Shown piece after piece: positions 52,044-59,904 of a DNA stretch of 64,000 nucleotides. A program made the position numbers and the translations under genes. Source of the stretch: Marinobacter zhejiangensis (GTDB lineage: Bacteria; Pseudomonadota; Gammaproteobacteria; Pseudomonadales; Oleiphilaceae); assembly GCF_900114775.1 (NCBI RefSeq), contig NZ_FOUE01000006.1:62001-126000 (forward strand). Reading direction: 5' to 3'. The notes beneath the pieces are model-generated. The model searched no databases and was not told the DNA's origin. It saw only the letters and a list, made by a program, of their open reading frames with translations. The first letter of the stretch is position 1, and each line of letters starts with the position of its first letter.

Positions 52044-52502
52044 TCAAACGTCATCCATGCGACCAACCTGGCGGGCCAGCCGCATGGCTTCATGCTGCTC
52101 CATATCAAGCAATGCTTGCAGCAAATCCTGGGCCTCAGGGATATCGGCTTTGCTCACCAGGGTCTTGTACAGGTCCATGATCTGGTCGTGGAAGCTGAAA
52201 ACTTCCCGACTGATCTCATCAAAGCTCATTTCGGCATAAGGCCGGGAGCAGGAACGATGGGTCTCCAGCGGCTGGTGGTTCAGGTAGTCGTAAACCCGGG
52301 TGTCCATTGCTTTGCCATCGCCCTGATGCTCAAACTCGGCAACCACCTTCGCCAACTCCGCTTCATGGGCTGCCAGATACTCCAACAACATCTGGGCTCG
52401 CTCCTGTTTATGCGTTTCAGCACAATGGGACAGACACTCAGACAGGTGCTGGTGCAGATCCCGGGTCCAGTCGATCAGCTCACGAAAGGTCTTGATTTCC
52501 AT
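52044..52502 (-). CDS. Helical, ferritin-like-looking 152-aa protein in the copper cluster
   Basis: A 152-residue cytosolic protein predicted to be almost all helix (WTRDLHQHLSECLSHCAETHKQERAQMLLEYLAAHEAELAKVVAEFEHQ; FSFHDQIMDLYKTLVSKADIPEAQDLLQALLDMEQHEAMRLARQ). The E-x-x-H and H-E-A repeats are like four-helix metal-binding bundles such as rubrerythrin-type domains, but no family is certain. Four cysteines occur. It starts the minus-strand pair with the Met-rich gene, and a copper-type box lies 46 bases upstream. Confidence 0.65.
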   Translation of the reverse strand: MEIKTFRELIDWTRDLHQHLSECLSHCAETHKQERAQMLLEYLAAHEAELAKVVAEFEHQGDGKAMDTRVYDYLNHQPLETHRSCSRPYAEMSFDEISREVFSFHDQIMDLYKTLVSKADIPEAQDLLQALLDMEQHEAMRLARQVGRMDDV

Positions 52503-52547
52503 AGTAGGCAGTTCCCCCTTGCTCTCATGTTATCTAACCAGAGTTGA

Positions 52548-52564
52548 CTGAATTAAAACTGAAA
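52548..52564. promoter_or_regulatory. CTGAA-N6-CTGAA copper box, copy 3
   Basis: CTGAATTAAAACTGAAA lies 46-62 bases before the 152-aa gene. It differs from copy 2 (55883-55899) at one of 17 positions and from copy 1 at a few. The same 11-base period direct repeat CTGAA is kept. Confidence 0.6.
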
Positions 52565-52650
52565 AATTCACCATGACAGTGATTATCCACCGGCAATTTG
52601 ACGCAGGTCAGTCATCGGACCAGAAGCACACGCCAGTCGCGCTCACCCAT

Positions 52651-52681
52651 AAAAAAACCGGTAATGGACTACCATTACCGG
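52651..52681 (-). terminator. Terminator of the cupredoxin-copA-copB operon
   Basis: On the minus strand CCGGTAATGG-4 nt-CCATTACCGG followed by T7, 27 bases past the copB stop. Confidence 0.9.
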
Positions 52682-52707
52682 CTTCATTGATGAGTAAAAA
52701 CCAACAC

Positions 52708-53451
52708 TCAGAACATCAGCTTAGCACCAATCACCGAAAACCATTGCTCGCGATCTCCACCACTGGCCCGGGTGAAATCAGCGGTATCGCCGTACTGGTT
52801 TTCATGGACCACGCCAAGGTAGGGAGAAAAGCTCCGGTCCCAAAGGTCGTAGCTCAGTCGCAGCCCGGCTTCGGTGCTGTTGAGCCCACGCCCCACACCA
52901 ATCTCTTCATCCTCATCAATCCCATAAACCACTTCGAGCGAGGCGATGAGGGTCAGGTAGTTGGTGAACAACAACTCGTACTCAGCATCGAGCTCCGCCA
53001 ATGCATCGCCGTCATCACTGAGGTAGAGGCTCGCATCCACTTCGAACCACAAGGGTGCCAGCCCGGAAACACCGAGCACACCATAGGTGCGATCCGGGCC
53101 TTCCGGCGTGTCAAACCGCACCCCCAGCTTGGCATCAAAGAAGTCCGACACCGGGGTCTGCACCAGCAACTGGTTCTCCAGCTGCTCATAGGCATCGTGT
53201 TCCTGCTCGTATTCGCCTTTGGTGAGCCAGCGGAGCTTCAGTTCATCACGGCCATAGAACAGGTCGCCGTCCCAGGTGAACAGGGTGTCATCCTCGTCAC
53301 TGTAGCGATACTCGACTTCCTCGAACTGAGCCCCCCAGAAATAACGGGCAGACTGGGTATCTTCCTGTTCACTGCCGGCAGCCTGAGCTGTCGCCAGCGG
53401 AGCAGCCATCAACAGAGCGAGCCAAGAGGTGGCGACCATGTGTCTGATCAT
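52708..53451 (-). CDS. copB: Copper resistance outer-membrane protein CopB
   Basis: A 247-residue protein with signal (SWLALLMAAPLATAQA) and a beta-rich outer-membrane domain typical of CopB (AQFEEVEYRYSDEDDTLFTWDGDLFYGRDELKLRWLTKGEY, GLNSTEAGLRLSYDLWDRSFSPYLGVVHENQYGDTADF, C-terminal aromatic end). The Met-rich N-terminal region of some CopB is missing. Its start overlaps the copA stop by 4 bases. Confidence 0.9.
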   Translation of the reverse strand: MIRHMVATSWLALLMAAPLATAQAAGSEQEDTQSARYFWGAQFEEVEYRYSDEDDTLFTWDGDLFYGRDELKLRWLTKGEYEQEHDAYEQLENQLLVQTPVSDFFDAKLGVRFDTPEGPDRTYGVLGVSGLAPLWFEVDASLYLSDDGDALAELDAEYELLFTNYLTLIASLEVVYGIDEDEEIGVGRGLNSTEAGLRLSYDLWDRSFSPYLGVVHENQYGDTADFTRASGGDREQWFSVIGAKLMF

Positions 53452-55163
53452 GCCTCACCTTCCTGGCCGTCAACGGCCTCCGCTTCTCCGTCAGCGACCG
53501 AATCCGGGCCACCTTCCACAATGACCTTGCGGAACATGCCGGAGGCTGCGTGATAGGAGAGGTGACAGTGGAATGCCCACTCGCCGGGAGCATCGACTTC
53601 CGTTTCCATATACACAGTCGTGGCTGGGGCGACACTGATCACGTGCTTGATCGGGTTCCATTTGCCCTGGCCTACGTCGAGGATCGACCACATGCCATGG
53701 AGGTGCATGGGGTGGGTCATCATGGTTTCATTGACGAACTTGAAGCGAACCCGCTCCCCGTATTGCAAACGGATCGGGTCGGCATCTTCGTATTTCACAC
53801 CATTGATGCTCCAGACATACCGTTCCATATTGCCGGTCAGTCGAAGCTCAATCTCACGGGTCGGCTCCCGTTCTTCATACAGTGGTCGCTGTGCCCGCAG
53901 ATCGGTGTAAGCCAGGAAACGGCCACCATCTGCAGCTTCGGGGATCAGCCCGCTGCCATCGGCATAGAACGGGTTGTCGTCTGCCTCAGGCATGGCATGC
54001 CCCATGGCCGCATGATCCATCACCATGGTGGAGCCAGACATATCCATACCGCTGTGATCCATGGTCATGCTGCTGTCATTACCAGGCATGTCACCATGGT
54101 CCATGCCACTGTGATCCATACCACTGTGTCCCCCCATATCCGCCATCGTCAGCAACGGCGCTGGACGCAGTTCGGGAACCTCGGCACTCATGCCTGCCGC
54201 CGTCGCCAGGGTGCCACGGGCATAGCCGGAGCGCCCCATGGACTCAGCAAAGATCGTGTAGGCTCGATCTTCCCGGGGGCGAACGATCACATCGTAGGTT
54301 TCCGCTACACCAATCCTGAACTCATCGACCGTGACCGGCTGGACATAGTTGCCATCGGCTTCCACCACGGTCATTTCCAGGCCCGGGATGCGCACATCGA
54401 AGTACGTCATCGCCGATGAGTTAATGAAGCGCAGCCGGATTCGCTCACCAGGCTCGAACAGTCCGGTCCAGTTCTGCTCCGGACTTTGCCCGTTGATCAA
54501 ACCAACGAAGCCCTGAACATCTTCAATATCGGCCTTCATCATGCGCATATCACCCCACATCAGCCTGTCCTGCAGGGTGGACCAGAAGCCCTGGTCCGCC
54601 ACGTCGGAAAAGAAGTCCCCAACGGTCTGCTGCTGGCGGTTGTAGTAGTCTGCCGACATTTTCAGGTTCCGCAGGATCCGATCACCGGAATGCGGGTGCT
54701 TGTCGGTCAGCTGTACCACGTATTCACGATCGAAACGAAACGGCTCCCGCCCTTCCGGCTCAATGATAATCGCCCCGTAGGCACCATCCGGTTCCTGAAA
54801 GCCACTGTGGCTGTGGAACCAGTAAGTCCCGTTCTGCACGATGGGAAACCGGTAGGTAAACGTTTCCCCGGGCTCAATGCCGTCAAAACTGATGCCGGGC
54901 ACGCCATCCATCTGAAAAGGCAGGACCAGCCCATGCCAGTGGATGGACGTGGACACGTCCAGGTTATTGGTGACGTGGATAGTGACATCCTCGCCCTCTT
55001 TGAAACGCAGAACAGGCCCTGGCGAACTGCCGTTATAGCCGATGCCTGATTTGGTGAATTCCCCGGTGTCGATCATCACCCTGTCGACCGTCAGGTTGTA
55101 TTCGCCTGCCTGGGCGGTCCAGGACAGCAGGCAAGCCAGCACAAATAGAGCCAATACTTTCAT
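53448..55163 (-). CDS. copA: Multicopper oxidase CopA
   Basis: A 571-residue periplasmic oxidase with a Sec-type signal (LALFVLACLLSWTAQA), not the twin-arginine signal seen in many CopA. Copper ligands: HWHGLVLPF, HSHSGFQ, and the C-terminal HPMHLHGMWS and HCHLSYHAASGMF blocks. A Met/His-rich insert (HSGMDHSGMDHGDMPG and repeats, about residues 345-395) is the usual CopA copper-binding region. It protects against Cu(I) by oxidation and sequestration. It is in an operon after a cupredoxin gene and before copB. Confidence 0.93.
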   Translation of the reverse strand: MKVLALFVLACLLSWTAQAGEYNLTVDRVMIDTGEFTKSGIGYNGSSPGPVLRFKEGEDVTIHVTNNLDVSTSIHWHGLVLPFQMDGVPGISFDGIEPGETFTYRFPIVQNGTYWFHSHSGFQEPDGAYGAIIIEPEGREPFRFDREYVVQLTDKHPHSGDRILRNLKMSADYYNRQQQTVGDFFSDVADQGFWSTLQDRLMWGDMRMMKADIEDVQGFVGLINGQSPEQNWTGLFEPGERIRLRFINSSAMTYFDVRIPGLEMTVVEADGNYVQPVTVDEFRIGVAETYDVIVRPREDRAYTIFAESMGRSGYARGTLATAAGMSAEVPELRPAPLLTMADMGGHSGMDHSGMDHGDMPGNDSSMTMDHSGMDMSGSTMVMDHAAMGHAMPEADDNPFYADGSGLIPEAADGGRFLAYTDLRAQRPLYEEREPTREIELRLTGNMERYVWSINGVKYEDADPIRLQYGERVRFKFVNETMMTHPMHLHGMWSILDVGQGKWNPIKHVISVAPATTVYMETEVDAPGEWAFHCHLSYHAASGMFRKVIVEGGPDSVADGEAEAVDGQEGEA

Positions 55164-55181
55164 AATGAACGCCTACGCCCT

Positions 55182-55754
55182 TCAGATATCGATTTCGCCG
55201 TACATGCCCGCCTGGTAATGCCCCGGGACATTACAGGCAAACTCCAGGCTGGACTGCTGACTGAAGGTCCAGATGATCTCCCCACTCTGGCCAGGTTCCA
55301 GCAACACGCTGTTGGGGTCGTCGTGCTTCATGGTATGGCCATTGCCCATGTCCATGTTCATCATGTCGTGATCAATACGGTCACCGAGCAGCACGCCGTG
55401 CTCCACCATCATCATCATTTCTTTCTGGTGAGCCTGGTGCATAGCCGCCGTACCGATGTTGAACTCATGAACCAGGGCCCCCTGGTTCGTCACCCGAATG
55501 CGCACAGTTTCGCCCTGGCTGACATCGATCACTTCAGGCTCGTAGTAGTTGTCGTACATGGTGATATCGACGGTACGAACCACATCCTCGGCCTTGCCCG
55601 GCTGGCCAATGCTACCGGCACTATGGTGCCCATCTGCGGCGTGGCCGCCCTCTTCTCCGTGGTGGCCACCACCGTGGGCACCCGCGGCAAAGGCTCCGGC
55701 CGACAGGCCCAGGGTCACAGCAGAAACAAGAACTTTCAGCGACAGGGACGTCAT
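55182..55754 (-). CDS. Cupredoxin-domain periplasmic protein
   Basis: A 190-residue exported protein with signal (VLVSAVTLGLSAGAFA), a His-rich segment (GAHGGGHHGEEGGHAADGHH) and a plastocyanin-like fold (TVDITMYDNYYEPEVIDVSQGETVRIRVTNQGALVHEFNIG, then FACNVPGHYQAGMYGEI with Cys, His and Met copper ligands). It is the first gene of the copA-copB operon, 18 bases ahead, and divergent from copRS with the two copper boxes between. Confidence 0.88.
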   Translation of the reverse strand: MTSLSLKVLVSAVTLGLSAGAFAAGAHGGGHHGEEGGHAADGHHSAGSIGQPGKAEDVVRTVDITMYDNYYEPEVIDVSQGETVRIRVTNQGALVHEFNIGTAAMHQAHQKEMMMMVEHGVLLGDRIDHDMMNMDMGNGHTMKHDDPNSVLLEPGQSGEIIWTFSQQSSLEFACNVPGHYQAGMYGEIDI

Positions 55755-55847
55755 ACACGCTCCGTTTAATTATCTTCGTTAATCACATGGTTACGTTGTC
55801 AATCGGACAACCACCGTTCACACTGACGAGTACTCTGCCGGACAAAA

Positions 55848-55864
55848 CTGAATTCTTTCTGAAA
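55848..55864. promoter_or_regulatory. CTGAA-N6-CTGAA copper box, copy 1
   Basis: CTGAATTCTTTCTGAAA reads on the plus strand; CTGAA repeats with an 11-base period, as expected for an OmpR-family dimer. It is 94 bases before the cupredoxin gene. Confidence 0.6.
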
Positions 55865-55882
55865 GCCTCCACCGGAAAGCCG

Positions 55883-55899
55883 TTTCAGTTTGAATTCAG
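55883..55899. promoter_or_regulatory. CTGAA-N6-CTGAA copper box, copy 2
   Basis: The minus strand reads CTGAATTCAAACTGAAA, so copies 1 and 2 are inverted around a 18-base centre, fitting control of two divergent promoters by CopR. It lies 51 bases before copR. Confidence 0.6.
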
Positions 55900-55949
55900 C
55901 CGGCCACCGTAGACTTGCGGGTTTGGGAAAATCGCGGGAACACCACTGT

Positions 55950-56615
55950 ATGCGTTTGCTGCTTGTAGAAGATGACCCACTCCTGGCCGAAGGGCTGGCA
56001 CGACAGCTGGCCAATGCCGGCTACAGCGTGGATTGTGCGGAGACCGCCGCCCAGGCACGCCAGCTGGGCAATCAGGAAGAGTACCGGATCGCCATACTCG
56101 ACCTGGGGCTGCCAGACGGCAACGGTCTTGATGTACTGCGGCACTGGCGCGATCAAAAGCAGGCACTGCCAGTACTGATCCTGACCGCCCGGGGGGACTG
56201 GCAAGACAAGGTCAATGGATTGAAAGCCGGTGCCGACGACTACCTCGCCAAACCGTTCCAGACCGAGGAATTACTGGCTCGTCTCAATGCCCTGATCCGC
56301 CGCAGCGAAGGCCGGGTCGAGAGCTGTCTCAGAGTTGGGAACTACGAACTGGATGAAAACCGCCAGTGGATCAAAACACCCAATGGCGAAGAACACGCCC
56401 TTACCGGCACCGAGTTCCGGCTGCTGCGCTGCCTGATGAGCCGCCCCAAGCAAGTCTTTTCGAAGGAAGATCTAATGGAACAACTGTACAACCTCAACGA
56501 AGCGCCGTCAGACAACACCATTGAGGCTTACATACGCCGCCTTCGCCTGCTGATCGGCAAGGAGGCCATTCTCACCCAACGTGGCCAGGGTTACCGCTTC
56601 CATGCTCCGGACTAG
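55950..56615 (+). CDS. copR: OmpR-family response regulator of copper genes
   Basis: The protein is 221 residues from the ATG at 55950 (MRLLLVEDDPLLAEGLARQL). Receiver domain with Asp51 (IAILDLGLPDGNG) and Lys in the expected place; C-terminal winged helix (ALTGTEFRLLRCLMSRPKQVFSKEDLMEQLYN, SDNTIEAYIRRLRLLIGKEAILTQRGQGYRF). Its likely targets are the CTGAA boxes upstream. A related PhoP/QseB-type regulator would look similar, so the copper role rests on location. It overlaps the sensor gene. Confidence 0.82.
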   Translation: MRLLLVEDDPLLAEGLARQLANAGYSVDCAETAAQARQLGNQEEYRIAILDLGLPDGNGLDVLRHWRDQKQALPVLILTARGDWQDKVNGLKAGADDYLAKPFQTEELLARLNALIRRSEGRVESCLRVGNYELDENRQWIKTPNGEEHALTGTEFRLLRCLMSRPKQVFSKEDLMEQLYNLNEAPSDNTIEAYIRRLRLLIGKEAILTQRGQGYRFHAPD

Positions 56616-57957
56616 CCCCGCTCGTTCGATACGTACGACACTGTTTACCTGGCTGTTGCCCGCCGCTGTTGTGGTGATCGCCCTGGCCTGGCTGATCCAT
56701 GGCCAGTTGCTGGCGCACATGTCCCGCTCATTCGCCGAGTCACGACTGCTTGAAGAAGCCAACTTCATTGAGCACCAACTGAGAAAATCCTGGGGAAACG
56801 ACCAACCGCTTGGTGAAGCCGGCCGCTCGGTGGAGGAGGTTTTTCACCATGCGTTTGCAATCGGGACGGAAGGCCAGCGCCATATCTCTCCGGAAATCTG
56901 GCAACCGGCCCTGGCACCGCTGCTTGCATCCAGGGTCACCGGCACCATCAGCGGCAAAGCTGAATTAATCGGCGCAACATCCGCTACCTCCTTTCTCGCC
57001 TATCGCCGCAGTGGAAATATCGATGGCAGCCCATTCACCATCGTTGTCGCCGAAGATCTGACCGTACTGACGCAGGGGGAGAAAAGTCTCCATCTGTGGA
57101 CAGCTGCCTTGTCGGGCGCCCTGTTGTTGATGCTGATTGGCATGATATTCCTGGCGGTGCACCTGTCCCTGCGCTCCGTGAAAGGCATACAGCAGTCGCT
57201 ACTGGCACTCCAGGCGGGAGAACGGGAACGGCTGGATCAGGACACCCCGGTGGAATTTGCGCCTCTGACGGGCCAGATCAACGGCTTGCTCGACACCCTT
57301 GAGCAGCGACTCCACCATTCCCGAAATGCCCTTGCCAACCTGTCCCACAGCATTAAGACGCCGATTGCCGCCGTTCGTCAGGTGCTCGAAGACGACCAAC
57401 GGCCACTGGACAAGCCGTCAAGGCAGCAACTGGTTCGCAAACTGGCCACCATTGACCAGCAGCTTGAAGCTGAACTGCGGCGGGAGAGAATTGCCGGCCC
57501 GCGGATCGGCCACCGCGCACATCCGGTCAAACAGGCAAGAGAGCTGCTTTGGATGTTGGGGCGACTGTATCCAGATAAGCGCTTTGACCTCACCACCGAC
57601 CTGCCGCCAGACACGGTCTGGCCGGTTGACGAGCATGATCTCAATGAAATGCTTGGAAACTTGCTGGACAACGCCGGCAAATGGGCCACAACGCAAATTA
57701 TCCTGGAACTGGCCGACACTGGTCAAAGGTGGGTGGTGCGGGTGAAGGATGATGGCCCCGGGGTTGAGGCATCGCAACTCAAGCAGCTGGGCACCCGTGG
57801 GGTTCGCCTCGACCAGCAAACGCCCGGCCACGGCATTGGCCTCGCCATCGTTCGCGACCTCGCTGGCCGCTACCAGGGATCGCTGACGTTCGGGATCACC
57901 AATTCCGGCGGGCTGGAGGCCTGCCTGGAGCTTCCGGCCACACTCACAACCCCATAA
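56602..57957 (+). CDS. copS: Sensor histidine kinase partner of the copper regulator
   Basis: The protein is 451 residues from the ATG at 56602, which overlaps the regulator gene by 14 bases; a GTG at 56581 is an alternative. TM1 about residues 13-32, periplasmic region to about 165 without an obvious Met/His cluster, TM2 about 166-190, then HAMP and a kinase core. The phospho-acceptor is His249 in NLSHSIKTPIA, where most PhoQ-type kinases have Asp or Glu right after the histidine and this one has Ser250. ATPase motifs: NEMLGNLLDNAGKWA, VKDDGPGVE, GHGIGLAIVRDLAG. A copper signal is inferred from location. Confidence 0.8.
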   Translation: MLRTSPARSIRTTLFTWLLPAAVVVIALAWLIHGQLLAHMSRSFAESRLLEEANFIEHQLRKSWGNDQPLGEAGRSVEEVFHHAFAIGTEGQRHISPEIWQPALAPLLASRVTGTISGKAELIGATSATSFLAYRRSGNIDGSPFTIVVAEDLTVLTQGEKSLHLWTAALSGALLLMLIGMIFLAVHLSLRSVKGIQQSLLALQAGERERLDQDTPVEFAPLTGQINGLLDTLEQRLHHSRNALANLSHSIKTPIAAVRQVLEDDQRPLDKPSRQQLVRKLATIDQQLEAELRRERIAGPRIGHRAHPVKQARELLWMLGRLYPDKRFDLTTDLPPDTVWPVDEHDLNEMLGNLLDNAGKWATTQIILELADTGQRWVVRVKDDGPGVEASQLKQLGTRGVRLDQQTPGHGIGLAIVRDLAGRYQGSLTFGITNSGGLEACLELPATLTTP

Positions 57958-57990
57958 AAAAGGCAGGTCGACGTACGCCGACCTGCCTTT
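57955..57990. terminator. Bidirectional terminator between copS and lipoprotein 1
   Basis: AAAAAAGGCAGGTCG-8 nt-CGACCTGCCTTT, T- and A-flanked on both sides. It begins in the copS stop codon and serves the convergent lipoprotein gene. A near copy follows the LysR gene at 60833-60868. Confidence 0.85.
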
Positions 57991-57999
57991 AGCTCGCTC

Positions 58000-59349
58000 T
58001 TATCGATGCTGAACCGACAGTGAGTAGATACCGCCGTTCTCTTCGTAGCTGCGAGCCGTTACGCGATAAACGCCTGGCTGGAAGGTCCCGGTGATGCGAG
58101 AGTTGTAGTTGTCACCGCCATCATCGTCCTCGGCACGGAAACCGTCCGGGCCCTCGACCGCCAGCACTGAGTCCAGCCTGGTGGATTTCATATCGATCTG
58201 ATACACGCCTTCCGCTTCAATGGTCAGTGAATAGGTGTCAGAACCTGAACGCATCCACGCATTGATTTCCGAACCGACCTCCAGGGTATCGGTATCGGTA
58301 ATGTCGATATCCATGTTGGAAATTTCGATGGTGTACAGACCGGTGCTCCGCTCTTCGTAGCTGCGAGCCGTTACGCGATAAACGCCTGGCTGGAAGGCCC
58401 CGGTGATGCGAGAGTTGTGGTTGTCACCGCCATCATCGTCCTCGGCACGGAAACCGTCCGGGCCCTCGACCACCAGCACTGAGTCCAGCCTGGTGGATTT
58501 CATATCGATCTGATACACGCCTTCCGTTTCAATGGTCAGTGAATAGGTGTCAGAACCTGAACGCATCCACGCATTGATTTCCGAATCGACCTCCAGTGTA
58601 TCGGTATCGGTAATGTCGATATCCATGCTGGAAATGTCGATGGTGTACAGACCGGTGCTCCGCTCATAGGAGGTTGCCGTCAGGGTGTACTCACCCGGTG
58701 CCAGTATGTCATCAAGGCTGGCGTTGTAATCCTCACCACCATCATCGTCTTCCGCGCGGTAGCCGTTAGGGCCCTGCAATACCAGCTTGGTGTCAAAGTC
58801 GCCGGAGGTCATGTCGATCTGGTAGGCACCGGCGGTTTCCACGGTCAGGGTATAGGTACGCGGTTCCATCTGCAGCCAGCCCATGGTTGAGCCCGGCACA
58901 CTGAGTTCGCCGGTATCGTTCAACTCAATAGTTCTGGAGACAAGTTTGAACGGGCCATAGCTGTCAGCCGTCGCGCCACTGACCACCACTGCGTAGTCGC
59001 CGCTTTCCTCGGCACGGAAGCGCAACGGCGACGCACTCGCCAGCAGCTCATCCTGGTCATCGTACAGCGACATTATGCCTTCAATGCTGCCATCGATCTC
59101 AATCTCAACCAGTCCCCCCTCAGCCAGCGACAGCCGGTAGGACTGGTATCGACTGCCATCCTTGACGTTGAGCGGGCTTTGCGTCGTCAGTTCACCACGC
59201 AAGCGCTCACCCACTACTAACTTATCAGCGCTGCTACCAACAATGGTCACTCTGGTATCAGAATCCGGGGTCGACAGCGGGCAGCCGGCCAGCATGGTCA
59301 CCGTCGCGGCACCCAGAGCACCTTTAACCAGAGAAGAAGCCTTACTCAT
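58000..59349 (-). CDS. PPC-repeat lipoprotein 1
   Basis: A 449-residue lipoprotein (lipobox MLAGC, Cys23) followed by a first beta domain (DSYGPFKLVSRTIEL end near 120) and three pre-peptidase C-terminal (PPC)-like beta-sandwich units from about residue 150. The motif Y-x-L-T-I-x-x-x-G-x-Y-Q-I-D-M ... EGPDGFRAEDDDGGDN-YNSRITG ... PGVYRVTARSYE repeats. The acidic DDDGGD loop in each unit may bind calcium. The last two units are nearly identical in DNA as well (312-base period at 58041-58664). A paralog with two units lies at 60910-61950. The function is unknown; attachment or surface structure is a guess. Confidence 0.8.
   Translation of the reverse strand: MSKASSLVKGALGAATVTMLAGCPLSTPDSDTRVTIVGSSADKLVVGERLRGELTTQSPLNVKDGSRYQSYRLSLAEGGLVEIEIDGSIEGIMSLYDDQDELLASASPLRFRAEESGDYAVVVSGATADSYGPFKLVSRTIELNDTGELSVPGSTMGWLQMEPRTYTLTVETAGAYQIDMTSGDFDTKLVLQGPNGYRAEDDDGGEDYNASLDDILAPGEYTLTATSYERSTGLYTIDISSMDIDITDTDTLEVDSEINAWMRSGSDTYSLTIETEGVYQIDMKSTRLDSVLVVEGPDGFRAEDDDGGDNHNSRITGAFQPGVYRVTARSYEERSTGLYTIEISNMDIDITDTDTLEVGSEINAWMRSGSDTYSLTIEAEGVYQIDMKSTRLDSVLAVEGPDGFRAEDDDGGDNYNSRITGTFQPGVYRVTARSYEENGGIYSLSVQHR
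58041..58664 (-). repeat. 312-bp in-frame tandem repeat in lipoprotein 1
   Basis: Two copies (58041-58352 and 58353-58664) differ at only a handful of visible bases. The period is exactly 104 codons, so repeat number can change without frameshift. The copies encode PPC units. Confidence 0.9.
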
Positions 59350-59427
59350 AATTTATCCCTGTACTTCCATAACTTGATGAATTTATGGGCACTTGCCGTG
59401 CGCCTTCCTTGCAGGAAATCAAACGGG

Positions 59428-59439
59428 CTACATCATAGC
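59428..59439 (-). promoter_or_regulatory. Duplicated upstream block of lipoprotein 1 gene
   Basis: CTACATCATAGC (minus strand GCTATGATGTAG) lies 79 bases before the start. The identical block is 79 bases before lipoprotein 2, and the flanks are partly similar. Part of a duplicated promoter region; the exact -10 and -35 are not certain. Confidence 0.5.
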
Positions 59440-59532
59440 CGTTTATTCCGCCCAAGTTGAAGTTAGCGAAATTATCTTCCCGTTTTCGGATGAACAACTT
59501 CAGCCATCGACGGGCCACAGGGTTTCAGCCAC

Positions 59533-59796
59533 TCAGGCACGCCAGAATGGCTTGCCGGCCTCTTCCAGCAAACTGCCTGCGGGCAGGCCAACATCCCGTT
59601 CCGCGTCAAAGGCCGATATTTCCCGCAGCTGGCGCCTCAACTGCGCCCGCGACCGATGGCGTTGCCACCACACTGTCAGAATTTGCCGAATCCGTTGCAT
59701 CCTGCGTTTACCAGGCGAGGGCAAAGTAACGGGTTCATATGGCTCCAGTGGAGGAATGAATAGGGGTTTCTTTGCTTCGGCATGAGACGATTGCAT
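59533..59796 (-). CDS. DUF1127-like small protein
   Basis: An 87-residue basic protein. The C-terminal half fits DUF1127: WWQRHRSRAQLRRQLREISAFDAERDVGLPAGSLLEEAGKPFWRA, with the Leu-x-D-x-G-L and KPFWR ends. Members are small arginine-rich proteins, some linked to RNA or phosphate control. The N-terminal proline-rich part is unusual. GGAGGG precedes the ATG. It is divergent from the LysR gene. Confidence 0.8.
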   Translation of the reverse strand: MQSSHAEAKKPLFIPPLEPYEPVTLPSPGKRRMQRIRQILTVWWQRHRSRAQLRRQLREISAFDAERDVGLPAGSLLEEAGKPFWRA

Positions 59797-59813
59797 GGTG
59801 TTTCCCTCCAGGA

Positions 59814-59846
59814 AATGTGAATTGAGGCAGGCCTGCCATTCACATT
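59814..59846. promoter_or_regulatory. Nested palindrome between DUF1127 and LysR genes
   Basis: Perfect 9-base arms AATGTGAAT (59814-59822) and ATTCACATT (59838-59846) enclose the self-complementary GGCAGGCCTGCC (59826-59837). It lies 59-91 bases before the LysR ATG. A LysR operator usually has T-N11-A symmetry; this dyad could be bound by the LysR protein or another dimeric regulator. Confidence 0.5.
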
Positions 59847-59904
59847 AAACTGCTGCTATAGAGGGCAATCCATCAGTCTTAATTGAAGGGAGCGTTCGCA
59901 AAAC

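Noticed and set aside
58041..58664. Possible CRISPR-like or minisatellite array
   Set aside because: The repeat is 312 bp, in-frame and encodes a protein domain; there are only two copies and no spacers.
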